Numbered from the stretch's first letter, positions 18,021 to 26,813 are shown. The stretch: 64,000 nucleotides of DNA from Nostoc parmelioides FACHB-3921 (GCF_014696625.1 NZ_JACJQL010000030.1:1-64000); one strand, 5' to 3'. Notes: generated by a model from the letters alone, not told the origin. Numbers and translations: made by a program.

Positions 18021-19112
18021 ATGACTAATGAAACATTACTAATTAATGCTGAAAATAAAATTAAAATAAAGAAGGGCGATTTAGCTGACATTATCCCTAA
18101 TATTTTCACTTACGAAGAACTCAAAAGGTTTGTTGACTATTACTTGTCTACTAATCCTGAAGAAATCAATCTTCATGGAGATATAAACCAATTTATTTAT
18201 GATGCATTGATTTACTTTGAGAAACGAAGTAAATTAAAGAATGTGGTTATGGGGTTGCGCCAATGGCGTCCTAATGATCAAAAACTTTATTCGTATTCGG
18301 TGGAAGTTGGGCTGGCAGCAGAAGTCATTCCCCCAGAAATACCAGATTTTAATCTCGAATCAATCATCCGTCAAGAGACGGGAATTCCCAATTTAATGCA
18401 GTGGCGGTCAAAGCTTGGAAAAATAGAGAACCAAGTTTGTTTCATTAAATTGAAGAAAGATGATAATTCCGAATCAATTCCAAATGGTACCGGATTCTTG
18501 ATTGGCGACGATCTTGTTTTGACCAACTGGCATGTAGTCGAGCGTTTTTTTGACACAGACGGAAAGCCAAAAGCAATAAAATCAGATTCGATTTCCGCTC
18601 ATTTTGGTTTTTTTGCTGAGTTAGATACAAATCAAAAGCAGGCTGGCATCACATATTTATTAGATCAATCTTCCTGGCTGGCAGCTCATAGTCCTAAAGA
18701 AGAACTTGATTACGCATTATTGAGACTAGAAAAAAAAGCAGCAGCAGAAGCAGCAGGTGGTTTTGAGAACCAATCTAGAGATAGCAATATGACAAAACGA
18801 GGGCATATCGCTATGTTAGATGAAATTTCGGTAAAAGAGCAAATGCCACTATTTATAATCCAACATCCAGGTGGTAAACCAATGGGAATTGCAGTCGATC
18901 GCGTTTTAACAATAAACGAGAGGAATAACCGAATTCAGTATGTTACCAATACAGAAAAGGGATCTTCAGGTTCTCCTTGTTTTGACGCAGAGTGGAATTT
19001 AGTTGCCTTACATCATGCTGGTGGGCTTCAAGGAGTTGCTGGAGAGCGGAACCAGGGAATTCCAATCGACAAGATAGTTGAATCTCTTAAAAGTAAGAAT
19101 ATCCCTGTTTAG
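18021..19112 (+). CDS. EAD-trypsin fusion: effector-associated domain plus serine protease
   Basis: 363 residues, 15 bases after the preceding stop, with AAGAGG-type ribosome site. Residues about 20-86 form an EAD: FTYEELKRFVDYYL, then FIYDALIYFEKRSKLKNVVM and GLRQWRPND, the typical helix-plus-RP-N ending. Residues ~135-360 are a chymotrypsin-fold protease with His171 (TNWHVV), Asp at about 230 (LDYALLRL) and Ser at about 316 (GSSGSP). There is no signal peptide. EAD-linked trypsin-like proteases are known effectors in bacterial conflict systems; here the partner is presumably the upstream protein with two EADs. Its last codons and stop come from the end of a MITE (19103 onward), so the original C-terminus was slightly changed. 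Confidence 0.8.
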   Translation: MTNETLLINAENKIKIKKGDLADIIPNIFTYEELKRFVDYYLSTNPEEINLHGDINQFIYDALIYFEKRSKLKNVVMGLRQWRPNDQKLYSYSVEVGLAAEVIPPEIPDFNLESIIRQETGIPNLMQWRSKLGKIENQVCFIKLKKDDNSESIPNGTGFLIGDDLVLTNWHVVERFFDTDGKPKAIKSDSISAHFGFFAELDTNQKQAGITYLLDQSSWLAAHSPKEELDYALLRLEKKAAAEAAGGFENQSRDSNMTKRGHIAMLDEISVKEQMPLFIIQHPGGKPMGIAVDRVLTINERNNRIQYVTNTEKGSSGSPCFDAEWNLVALHHAGGLQGVAGERNQGIPIDKIVESLKSKNIPV

Positions 19113-19275
19113 TCACTCTCGGAAAAAATAATCAAAGCAAGATTCTGAAACTTTAATTTAATCAAGCTTTGAGCCTTTATTTTCTAACAGTAACTAAAGT
19201 TTGTAGCCAAAACCTGAAAATAAAAGCTCTTAAAGGCTTTCAGCGATTGGGTTTTTCCAGAATGACAAAACAGGG
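19103..19275 (+). mobile_element. MITE copy 1 (173 bp)
   Basis: Terminal inverted repeats CCCTGTTTAGTCACTCT and AGAATGACAAAACAGGG, flanked by ATAT on both sides as a 4-bp target duplication. It matches copy 2 at 20621-20794 in inverse orientation over the full length with scattered differences. It carries no ORF, and its left end supplies the stop codon of the EAD-protease. Confidence 0.8.
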
Positions 19276-19331
19276 ATATCGACTTGAGCTAATTATTGAT
19301 ATCAACACATAGTGAAATACTGGGAGATGCA

Positions 19332-20585
19332 ATGACAAGTTTAAACTTGGAGAGAGTGATCGAGGCAATGTTCGCCATTTGGCACGAGTTGCCTGAACTA
19401 CTTAATGAGCGATGGGAATCATTTGAAACAGATTTATTTGAGTTTTTAAAGACAAATGCAGCCAACAAAACCAATGATCAGGTTGCACAGGAAATTCTTG
19501 AGAAGTTTGGAAAGTACGAACAAGCATTGGCACTTCTTGATTCAAAATATCAGGAATTATCACCTAAAAATTATGAAGCAGGATCAGTATCAGCCGAATA
19601 CGAAATTATCCCAGTATATTTTGCCACTCCTCGTCACTACGATAGCTCCAAAAGTTTAGACCAACAGTTTACTGAAGTTCGTGGTGATGGCTCTCTTAAT
19701 TATGGAGTAGCTGAAGTATCTATTCCTCCTGATCGCCGCATGGGAAGTATTAATCAACCACCATTTTGGAGATCCGAGGATATAGATAGGGATATGACAA
19801 TCTATTCACTCACTAAACTATCTCAGTCAGAGTTTTCAGCACAAGCCAATAAAGCATTCAGCGGCGGACAACAGCGAGAGGGAATGGTGTTCGTACATGG
19901 TTATAATGTAACGTTCAAGACAGCGCTACTACGGACAGGTCAACTAGCCTATGATCTTGCTTTCAAAGGACTACCTTTGTTATTTAGTTGGACATCCACT
20001 GGGCATTTTATGGGTTATTCAGCCGACGAAGAAAATGTCAGATGGTCACAGCAACTTCGACATTTTGAGAGTTTTCTAGAGTTCTGCTTTAATGAACTGA
20101 AGTTGGATACGATACATCTCGTTGCTCATAGCATGGGTAATCGCATCTTGACGCAGACTTTGACGCAAATTATTAACGTCCAAACTAAAGGTAAGCTTGG
20201 TCAAGTTGTCTTTGCAGCCCCAGATGTCGATGCTGGTACCTTTAAACATCTTGCTGCATCCTTTCCATCTAATGCTGCTCGATACACACTATACACATCC
20301 AAACATGATCTTGCAGTGAGACTTTCTGAGTTTTTGCATGGTAGTTATCCTCGAGCAGGAAAGTTTAAGGATGAAAATGATGTCGTTATCGTTAACCCTG
20401 TCGAAACTCTTGATGCTTCAAATCGTCGTAACGATTTCGTGGGTCACAGCTACTTTAGCGATAACAAATCAATTGTTTCTGATATATTCCACCTATTTAA
20501 AAATAACTTGAGTCCAGATGACAGATTTGGTTTAAAAGGTAGAACTCTACAGTGTGGTAAGATGTGGATTTTTAGTAAGTTATAG
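19332..20585 (+). CDS. DUF900-like alpha/beta hydrolase with helical N-terminal module
   Basis: About 417 residues from the ATG at 19332 (GGGAG upstream; an in-frame TTG 36 bases earlier is weaker). The hydrolase part, about 80-400, begins IIPVYFATPRHYD and has MVFVHGYNVTF, WTSTGHFMGYSADEENVRWS, LVAHSMGNRIL (nucleophile Ser in HSMGN), FAAPDVDA and a late FVGHSYF His. This is the esterase-like DUF900 group. The first ~80 residues are a separate helical unit (LERVIEAMFAIWHELPELL) that could be an adaptor. It lies between two inverted MITE copies, 220 bases after the EAD-protease. Enzyme fold sure; effector role in the same system is inference. Confidence 0.75.
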   Translation: MTSLNLERVIEAMFAIWHELPELLNERWESFETDLFEFLKTNAANKTNDQVAQEILEKFGKYEQALALLDSKYQELSPKNYEAGSVSAEYEIIPVYFATPRHYDSSKSLDQQFTEVRGDGSLNYGVAEVSIPPDRRMGSINQPPFWRSEDIDRDMTIYSLTKLSQSEFSAQANKAFSGGQQREGMVFVHGYNVTFKTALLRTGQLAYDLAFKGLPLLFSWTSTGHFMGYSADEENVRWSQQLRHFESFLEFCFNELKLDTIHLVAHSMGNRILTQTLTQIINVQTKGKLGQVVFAAPDVDAGTFKHLAASFPSNAARYTLYTSKHDLAVRLSEFLHGSYPRAGKFKDENDVVIVNPVETLDASNRRNDFVGHSYFSDNKSIVSDIFHLFKNNLSPDDRFGLKGRTLQCGKMWIFSKL

Positions 20586-20620
20586 TGGGATAGAGCGTGT
20601 TTCCAAACTATAACCCTTAA

Positions 20621-20794
20621 CCCTCTTTTATCACTTTGGGATAACCCAATCGCTGAAAGCCTTTCAGAGCTTTAATATCCAGGTTTTGCCTATACATTTA
20701 AGTTACTGTTAGAAAATAAAGGCTCAAAGCTTGACTCAATCAAAGTTACAGAATCTTGCTTCGATTATTGTTTTACGAGAGTGACAAAACAGGG
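20621..20794 (-). mobile_element. MITE copy 2 (174 bp), inverted
   Basis: Inverse of copy 1, ending in CCCTCTTTTATCACTTTGG on the left and GAGAGTGACAAAACAGGG on the right, flanked on both sides by TTAA as a 4-bp duplication. Internal blocks such as ACCCAATCGCTGAAAGCC and AGAAAATAAAGGCTCAAAGC are shared with copy 1. Confidence 0.8.
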
Positions 20795-20870
20795 TTAAGC
20801 GTAAGAGGCCTTATTTTAGAGGATGGAAGTGTCCTGAACGACGATCACAACTGGTAAAACCATTATTTAG

Positions 20871-21968
20871 TTAAGCATTACTCGACCATTTCTCAGGATT
20901 TTGGATGGATGTAGTGCCTACTCCCCCACAGGGATACCGCCGCATCATCTCCGCCAACGCCACAGCCTCACCCTCTGGCGTATACACTGTTTCCCCCGAC
21001 ATAGCAATCACAATCCTGTTTTTTCTAGCCCACTCAAACCAAGCGATCGCCTCCGACTTAGCCTGTTGTGCCTCTGGCTTCCGTCCTTCCTTACAAGCAA
21101 CAACAAACACAGCTTCCGGTGACTTAATCCCCTTCCAAGTCCGCACTGCCTCCTTCAAATACGCGATCGCGCCCGGTACATTCCCCCAATACCGCTTGAC
21201 CGTGCTCTGAATCTCTCCATTAAGCCGAAACTGCGGAGTACAAGGAATCTCCCGTAACTGCTGCAATACCTCCTGAACTTCCTGCTGACTTGGCTGTACT
21301 GACTTTTCTTGTAATTCGATGTAATCATCATCACCAGAGTCTTCGTTATGAAAACCTGACACGGCGGCGGAAGAATGGCCATCATGAGTATCTGTCTTGC
21401 TAGTCGAGTCAACCTGTTCTATTTTTTCAACAAAGTGGGTAATCTGGGGTAACTCTAACTCTGGGGTTTGACCCGCCCCTTCCTGGTCACAGTCCAAAAT
21501 CTCGTTTTCCAGTTCTTCACTTTTAGGAGGCTCAACAGCAGAGTGTTGTTGTGGTTTTGAAGTTTGAGGTTGGTTTCTGTGGTATTGTTCTGCACTGAAT
21601 CTGGAACGTTCAGTTTTGCACTTGCGATGTCCTAATAACCCATTGAGTACATCAAGGTTTAATTTATACTGCCAAGTCCTATCCTGACCATTACCCGGAT
21701 TCTTCTGCTTGGTGATAATCTCCATTTCCTCAAGCAGAGCGATCGCACTTCGGATAACATGAAGGCTATGCTCACCCATCAAATCAGCGTAAATGCGCTT
21801 GAGGGGCTGGTAAATCCAGGGTGTCCGGTGATTCTTCAACTTCCACTTTGTCCAGTGCCGGAAATACTCAATTAGCTTGGCCGCGCAGAAGTTACCAGTG
21901 ATGTCAAGGTATTCTCGGCGTAATATCACCAGGATGGAGAATTTTTCAGTAGATGCAATGCTGCTCAT
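20871..21968 (-). CDS. winged-helix plasmid replication-like protein, backbone A
   Basis: 365 residues. The first ~115 look like a winged-helix DNA-binding region (CAAKLIEYFRHWTKWK, RIYADLMGEHSLHVIRSAIALLEEMEII, WQYKLNLDVL). A Pro/Gln/acidic linker follows (about 120-225). The C-terminal ~130 residues (CTPQFRLNGEIQ, VKRYWGNVPGAIAYLKEA, AIAWFEWARKNRIVIAMSG, TPEGEAVALAEMMRRYP) recur as fragments at 45.5 and 37.25 kb. This architecture and its place in a backbone with coiled-coil, RHH and small genes suggest a replication or replication-control protein. I recognise it from cyanobacterial plasmids but cannot name a characterised homologue. It is transcribed away from the backbone control region. 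Confidence 0.5.
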   Translation of the reverse strand: MSSIASTEKFSILVILRREYLDITGNFCAAKLIEYFRHWTKWKLKNHRTPWIYQPLKRIYADLMGEHSLHVIRSAIALLEEMEIITKQKNPGNGQDRTWQYKLNLDVLNGLLGHRKCKTERSRFSAEQYHRNQPQTSKPQQHSAVEPPKSEELENEILDCDQEGAGQTPELELPQITHFVEKIEQVDSTSKTDTHDGHSSAAVSGFHNEDSGDDDYIELQEKSVQPSQQEVQEVLQQLREIPCTPQFRLNGEIQSTVKRYWGNVPGAIAYLKEAVRTWKGIKSPEAVFVVACKEGRKPEAQQAKSEAIAWFEWARKNRIVIAMSGETVYTPEGEAVALAEMMRRYPCGGVGTTSIQNPEKWSSNA

Positions 21969-22008
21969 ATTTCACCTTCAATATATATATTTGCAGAAAT
22001 TGGTAAAT

Positions 22009-22815
22009 CTAAAACGGCACATCTTCATCCGGCGCTTGTGACCAGAACTGCCTCAAAATCTCTTGTTTGGCTAACTGAAGTTCTCGTTTCTGTTCGGGCG
22101 ACATTTCACCAACTAATTGCGCTACTTCAGCCCGTTGTTGTTCTTTCAACTGCTCAACGGTGACAGAGGGCAAGGCTAACGGCTCAGTTTGACCTTGGTG
22201 AGAAGGTCGGAAGTTGAGGCGACGGAACATAAACCGAAAGTGGCGTTTGTCTTGCGGGGGCAACTGGTTCCATACTTCGGCATCCCAACCTGGGGGTACA
22301 AAATCAGATGATGGGGGCAGCAGTGTTTGTATTTGGGCTTGTAATTGGGCGATCGCTTTGCCTTGCTCCTCGATGATTTGACTTTGTTGTTCCAGCCTTT
22401 GGAGTAATTGAGCAAGTAGTTCAGAATTTTGTGGAGCTAATTCTGCCTCACGGGTTTTCACAGCAAAGTAATTCTGCGCTGCTGCTATCTCAGACTTACG
22501 TGGGTCGCCATTCATCGCCACCAAATAACAACCATGTCGTGAGAGCTTATAATTTTCCAGCACTTCACGAAATGCCTGAGATGCCCCAATTTGCGCCATT
22601 TGGACGACATCGACCAGATGGTAGGATTCATCTAAACCTGAATTTTTGGCACTGATTTTTGCTCTTTCAACAGTGTCCTTAATTCGTTTCCAAGTTTTGT
22701 AACCCAGCAAGGCTAACAATTCGGTTGCCAACCAATACTCAGTACCGTCATCATCAATTTTTCTGATTTGGTCAAAAGGGCTATCTGTAGATTGGGCTGA
22801 TGTGATTGCATTCAT
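22009..22815 (-). CDS. BRO-N/DinD-like protein
   Basis: 268 residues. The N-terminal ~125 residues show the BRO-N/antirepressor layout: IRKIDDDGTEYWLATELLALLGY, then KLSRHGCYLVAMNGDPRKSE and IAAAQNYFAVKTREAEL, close to DinD-type and phage antirepressor proteins. The middle is a coiled coil (LLAQLLQRLEQQSQIIEEQ) and the C-terminus is Gln/Glu rich. BRO-N domains bind DNA or act in SOS and phage regulation. It sits 40 bases downstream of its neighbour's start side, in the leftward backbone A operon, and has no counterpart in backbone B. Domain call sure, role in the backbone unknown. Confidence 0.7.
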   Translation of the reverse strand: MNAITSAQSTDSPFDQIRKIDDDGTEYWLATELLALLGYKTWKRIKDTVERAKISAKNSGLDESYHLVDVVQMAQIGASQAFREVLENYKLSRHGCYLVAMNGDPRKSEIAAAQNYFAVKTREAELAPQNSELLAQLLQRLEQQSQIIEEQGKAIAQLQAQIQTLLPPSSDFVPPGWDAEVWNQLPPQDKRHFRFMFRRLNFRPSHQGQTEPLALPSVTVEQLKEQQRAEVAQLVGEMSPEQKRELQLAKQEILRQFWSQAPDEDVPF

Positions 22816-22920
22816 AGTGACTCCAAATTTTGACGCATGGAAATATCACCCAAAGCTCAGGCTGAGTCTTTGTTTTGTGGGCGTTCGGCAAACAATGTCT
22901 AAAAAATCACAATCTACGGC

Positions 22921-24553
22921 TTACAACAGCCGTAACTCGTCTTTGAAATAGCGGTCATTCTTCTTGGGTTTGTCTTGCCAATGCTGCCAAGCCACCCACA
23001 CCTCATCCCCCATGTCTTCGATGACTTCACCTTTGGCGTTATACAAAGCGCAGTAAATGTCAGCGTGGGCAACAACTGAACCAATTCGCAATTCGCAATT
23101 CTTCAGCAGGGGCTTCTTCAGGAACCATTGGTTCCGCAATGAATGAGGATTCGGCTTTCTCCAAAGCGGTGATTAACTCTGTCTCTGCGGTGGTCAATTC
23201 CGCCCAGCAATCCGCTTTGATAACCTCGTATTCCTGCGCCACACTCAAATAGTCCCACCAACTACACCCAGGCTTAGACAGCACAGCCCGAATATCGCTC
23301 ACCGCTTGAGGTATTAGTTGCAATTGTTCAGCACGATAGGCGATCGCTTGTGGTGTCGGCTCACTGCCTAAGATGATTGCTGCTGCTTGCAAGGCTTGGG
23401 TGTTATTCATAGCACTGGCGAGATTACCCAAAGCAATACCCATCAGTCGCAAGCACTCGGTGGCGTTTTCCTTGGGTGGTTCTTGGGCAAGCGATCGCAG
23501 GTCAATGGTTCGGTCGAGAGATCGCTTCACTTCTTTATTGAGTGCCTTAGCTGCCTGTTTGGTCAGAGTATTGCCCCATTCTTGGGTAGGGCGTTCCTGT
23601 ACAGCATTCTCCAATTCCTGAATACGCTGCTTTAACTGCTGGTTCTCATATTCCAACTGTCTCAAGGCTTCCATCTCGTCCAGCCGTTGCTGTAGCTGAA
23701 TGTTCTGCTCTTTCTGTTGTTGGAATAATTGTTGTAATGAAGAGAGTTGTTCTTGTACTTGTTCTTCTGCTTTGGTTGTAGCTTCTGTGAGTAAGCCGAT
23801 TCTTAACTCTTGCTCAAGTCGTTCTAATTCCTGTTGGTGCTGCTGTTTGAGTTGGGCGATTGCCTCAGAGTATTCTTTGGGGTAAGCCCGTTCTATGGAG
23901 TACGGAACGCTGGGGGCATCTAAATCGGCGTTATTGACCAGTTCCTTACTACCGTCAGCAAAAGTTACAATCTGCTGCCAGTAGTTCGGGGAGTCTGCTT
24001 CGATTGTTCCCGATTCTCCATGTCTGTGGTGAGTTGGTGACGTAACCTTGACTGTGGCAAATTCAGGAACCATTGGTTCTTGAATTTGAGGAACCACTGG
24101 TTCTTGAACTGGTTCTTTTTGCCGTGGTAGACGAGGAACCACTTTTTGGGCAGCAGCCGCAAAGTCTGATTCGCTGGGTGAGGGATTCTCTTGAAGTGCG
24201 ATCGCTACGGCTTCCCTTAACTTCTCTGGTTCCTTAACCAGTCGGAGCAAAGGACGAGCTTGGCGCTCATTCTTGATGTGTTCGCCTAATTCACCAACTG
24301 TATCGATGACTTTTTTGGCTCCCAGCAGTTGGGTGATTCGTCGGTATCCACCCCATGCCAATAACTCACTTTGGCAGTATTGCTCAAAGGTTTTGTACCC
24401 TGCTTTGAGGTACATCTGTTTATCTCGCATTTGCAAAATCTCGTCAACAGCTTGCCACTCAAAGCGGTCTATGGTGGTGAAGCTTTCTTTAATGCTGTCG
24501 TTGAGAAGGCTGTAGTCAGGGGTTGATGTTTCCTCACGGTCTAGTGTCAGCAT
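22921..24553 (-). pseudogene. coiled-coil backbone protein (copy A), frameshifted near its C-terminus
   Basis: The frame from ATG 24553 (GAGGAG upstream) gives 497 residues and stops at 23060. The counterpart in backbone B (47410-49047) continues for about 50 more residues, ending VVAHADIYCALY...YFKNELRLLW. The same end is present here in another frame, down to 22921. The shift falls at a heptamer repeat GAATTGC (about 23082-23101). Domains: an N-terminal DNA-binding-like region (FEWQAVDEILQMRDKQMYLKAGY, YCQSELLAWGGYRRITQLLG, LREAVAIALQENPS), a KilA- or ParB-accessory-like segment with HRHGESGTIEAD, then a long coiled coil at about 230-320. The N-terminal two thirds may still be functional. 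I infer a partition or replication accessory role. Confidence 0.65.
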
Positions 24554-24771
24554 ATTTTTCTCCTCTTGTAATACGTAAAAGAGGTGGTGAAAAATACTTG
24601 CATTTGGCTAATAGCTTTTTCTCGCCTTAGCTTTGCCTCAACACAACAACTAATAATGCTTTTACCTAACAGAGGTATATAAGTTTCAATAGCTGAACTT
24701 AACTCTGTGCAGAGTGCAAGAAAATTTGGTATTGTTTGGTTGGTCATAAACTGTGTGGTTTGTGAAACTTA

Positions 24772-24892
24772 CCCAAGAGCGGTGTTTTCGAGGCAGGCGC
24801 TCTTGGGTTTAAATTTTCTGGATGATTTCAAACAACAAAGGGCATATTGTCGAAGGCGAAGAAAACATCTTGAACCAGTGACAATATGCCTT
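24772..24892 (+). other. backbone A control region with two strong hairpins
   Basis: ACCCAAGAGCG / CGCTCTTGGGT (24771-24808) is an 11-bp stem followed by a T-rich stretch. GGCATATTGTC pairs with GACAATATGCC (about 24840-24892). Both lie in the divergent gap between the coiled-coil gene and the RHH gene. Such structures fit terminators or replication-control RNA. I recognise no gene in 24554-25110; the short frame at 24707-24982 has no coding features. Confidence 0.4.
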
Positions 24893-24922
24893 GCTTTAAT
24901 TGCTGTCACCCTTGGCACACAT

Positions 24923-24985
24923 AGAATACTCCCAAATAAGAGTAAATTACTTTCACCGGGAGTACCTTGTTATCCCAAATAGTAA
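24923..24985. promoter_or_regulatory. operator-like repeat downstream of RHH gene
   Basis: ATACTCCCAAATAAGAGTAA followed by TTATCCCA. The same two motifs recur on the other side of the RHH gene at 25378-25432 (GTACTCCCAAGTAGAGTAA and TGGGATAA), so the RHH gene is bracketed by matching sites. Confidence 0.5.
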
Positions 24986-25110
24986 CACAGTATGATCACA
25001 ACAGACACAATACATAAAAAGCAGTAAACCCGCCTAATGATTGGCGGGTTTTTCCTTGAGCATCTCTTTTAATTTTTCCAATAACTGCCTGAGAGAATCA
25101 TTCTCTTCTC

Positions 25111-25323
25111 TCAGGCGGCAGTTTCCCCCAGCACTAATTCTTCCAATTTCGCTACTCTCTGTCTTAGCTCCAAAATATCGCTAGATTCAACCTTATTACC
25201 AAGGTACTGGTCAATTAACTCAATCAGGACATCAGTAGCATTCTTCCCCTCTTGCTTGACCTTTTCATAAAAAGCATCTTTCTTTTCAGGTGTAATCCTG
25301 ATATTTATTCTTGTTTCACTCAT
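25111..25323 (-). CDS. ribbon-helix-helix DNA-binding protein
   Basis: 70 residues from the ATG at 25323, which has GAGGA seven bases upstream; an upstream in-frame start exists without support. MSETRINIRITPEKKDAFYE gives the N-terminal strand and first helix, and NATDVLIELIDQYLGNK the second helix of an RHH (CopG/Arc-type) fold, with a short C-terminal coiled coil (ILELRQRVAKLEEL). Such proteins repress plasmid replication or partition genes as dimers. The repeated ACTCCCAA and TGGGATAA motifs on both sides are its likely operators, one set inside a promoter for the rightward operon. Backbone B has an XRE-like protein at the same place. Confidence 0.75.
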   Translation of the reverse strand: MSETRINIRITPEKKDAFYEKVKQEGKNATDVLIELIDQYLGNKVESSDILELRQRVAKLEELVLGETAA

Positions 25324-25377
25324 AGTGATTCCTCGTTTATTGTTCAACGCTATCAGCGAAAGCATTGTAATAACAAG

Positions 25378-25444
25378 TGTACTCCCAAGTAGAGTAATTT
25401 AGTCATCCCAGTGGGTTGACATATGGGATAACAGGATGTACACT
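25378..25444 (+). promoter_or_regulatory. promoter and operator of rightward backbone A operon
   Basis: TTGACA at 25416-25421, 17 bases, then TACACT at 25439-25444, with TGGGATAA inside the spacer and ACTCCCAAGTAGAGTAA just upstream. Overlap of operator and promoter suggests repression by the RHH protein. It reads toward the gene at 25722. Confidence 0.45.
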
Positions 25445-25618
25445 ATATATTATGAGGTAATTTTAAACCGCCTGAAGCTTAAAAACTAAAACCTATCGAG
25501 ACAGCACAAAAAACAAAAGTAACTCATAGTTAGCTTCTGTAACTACCTTTGTCTTGATAACTCTGAGATCCCTTACCTCTAAATATCAATAACGGCTACG
25601 CCAAATCTCAATGAATGC

Positions 25619-25702
25619 GTTGTGGCTTCCCCACAACAAAACCATTCCTAAAACCAAAGACGACCGCCTGACCTGAGAAATCTGCGATCGCCTTTTACCC
25701 TA
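25619..25702 (+). promoter_or_regulatory. conserved leader hairpin, backbone A
   Basis: GTTGTGG / CCACAAC hairpin, then ACGACCGCC and GCGATCGCC, just before the first gene of the rightward operon. The same order, with CGTTGTG / CACAACG, occurs at 49807-49886 before the paralogous gene. Conservation of the fold with changed bases suggests a structured leader RNA. Confidence 0.45.
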
Positions 25703-25721
25703 TTACATAAGGAATTTTATT

Positions 25722-26348
25722 ATGACTTACATTGCACATACACAGCAACCCACCAGCAAACAAACCCTAGTCCAAGCTGTAGCGCCGGAACTGTTGACAT
25801 CACGCGAAATTGACTTCTACGAGCATGAATTGTACATAGGTGAAAGACTGGTTGCTCGGATTGTTTACGATGACGCAGATTTTGTCACCCAACGCTGGGT
25901 CGTGATGGTGAACAATGCCGAAGTATTCCGCCGCAGTTGGTGGCAGAAGTGCTTTGATGATACCCAATGGCATTACTCACGGGGAAAACTCCCAGTACAA
26001 GAACCAGAAACCCCAACCTCTACAACGGATAACGAAATCATGGTGCAGATTTTCGATGCGTGTGAACAGTGCGGGTTGGAACTTCTCGATGATGGGATTT
26101 ATACCCGTGATGGCGAGAAATTAGGACAAGTCGGTTGGACAAAGGGCAATTGGTGGGTCATCCAGGCTTCTTCAGTTGGGCAGCAAAAGGCTACGTGTGA
26201 GTCGGCGATCGCTGGGGTACGCTCACTGTTGCAAGCTGAGGTTGTCGGCTGGGACGAACTTTTGGATAAGGCTTTTGACGAGCTAACGGCTGACGAGTGG
26301 TTGCTGATGATGGAATCTGAGCCTGTCAGCGAATTGGTTGCGGCTTAG
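25722..26348 (+). CDS. conserved plasmid-backbone protein (copy A, lacks N-terminal SAP-like module)
   Basis: 208 residues; AAGGA precedes the ATG. From AVAPELLTSREIDFYEHELY onward it is nearly identical to residues 74-264 of the paralogue at 49914-50708. The shared part has two beta-rich units (YIGERLVARIVYDDADFVTQRWVVMVNN and GLELLDDGIYTRDGEKLGQV) and an acidic helical tail. Copy A has only a short unrelated N-terminus where copy B carries a SAP-like domain. Function unknown; it leads an operon of small conserved genes in both backbones. Confidence 0.6.
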   Translation: MTYIAHTQQPTSKQTLVQAVAPELLTSREIDFYEHELYIGERLVARIVYDDADFVTQRWVVMVNNAEVFRRSWWQKCFDDTQWHYSRGKLPVQEPETPTSTTDNEIMVQIFDACEQCGLELLDDGIYTRDGEKLGQVGWTKGNWWVIQASSVGQQKATCESAIAGVRSLLQAEVVGWDELLDKAFDELTADEWLLMMESEPVSELVAA

Positions 26349-26356
26349 GGAAAAAG

Positions 26357-26384
26357 AGTGGGCAGTAATGCAGTATTGCCCACT
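26357..26384 (+). terminator. conserved hairpin after first operon gene (A)
   Basis: AGTGGGCA / TGCCCACT stem, 9 bases after the stop. Backbone B has the same stem at 50716-50735 with a shorter loop. It may be an attenuator, as the next genes follow in the same direction. Confidence 0.5.
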
Positions 26385-26489
26385 TAATTAAATGAAGCTG
26401 AACCGGATTCAATATAACCCTTCGTTTTGGAATCGTCTTTAGCCAATTTCTCTCAAAAATTTACTAATCGCTTCACCCATCAATTCATC

Positions 26490-26813
26490 ATGCAACCCAC
26501 CATATCCATCCCAAAACATTGGGACTATCCGCGCTTTGTCTTTGGTCAACGCACCCAGCAAGGAGTCATTCTTGGACTCGAATATTATCCTGCTGATACT
26601 CAATTAGCTTACGAGTACGGTCATGGCTGGCGGTATTCTCTGATGCCTCACAAAAAATCTAATGAAGCATTCCACTACCAAGAATCGCAACTTAAGACGC
26701 TTTCAACTCAAGAATTACTTGCACAGATTACAGCAGAACTCGAACAACACCAATTGCAGATCATGATTCTGCAACAGCAATTACTGATGATTACAGGGGG
26801 GAACAATGGCTAG
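26490..26813 (+). CDS. conserved small backbone protein (copy A)
   Basis: About 107 residues from the ATG at 26490; a TTG at 26427 would extend it. MQPTISIPKHWDYPRFVFGQ and VILGLEYYPADTQLAYEYGHGWRYSLMPHK form a compact N-terminal part. A glutamine-rich helix follows (LLAQITAELEQHQLQIMILQ). Its paralogue is 50841-51164. The end overlaps the next gene by eight bases. Function unknown; found with its neighbours as a fixed set. Confidence 0.6.
   Translation: MQPTISIPKHWDYPRFVFGQRTQQGVILGLEYYPADTQLAYEYGHGWRYSLMPHKKSNEAFHYQESQLKTLSTQELLAQITAELEQHQLQIMILQQQLLMITGGNNG

Noticed and set aside
23060..23139. Programmed frameshift in the copy A coiled-coil gene
   Set aside because: There is no slippery heptamer; the break is a repeat insertion and copy B reads through in one frame.
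24707..24982. 91-codon open frame in the backbone A control region
   Set aside because: It runs through two hairpins and operator-like repeats, has odd composition and no counterpart in backbone B.
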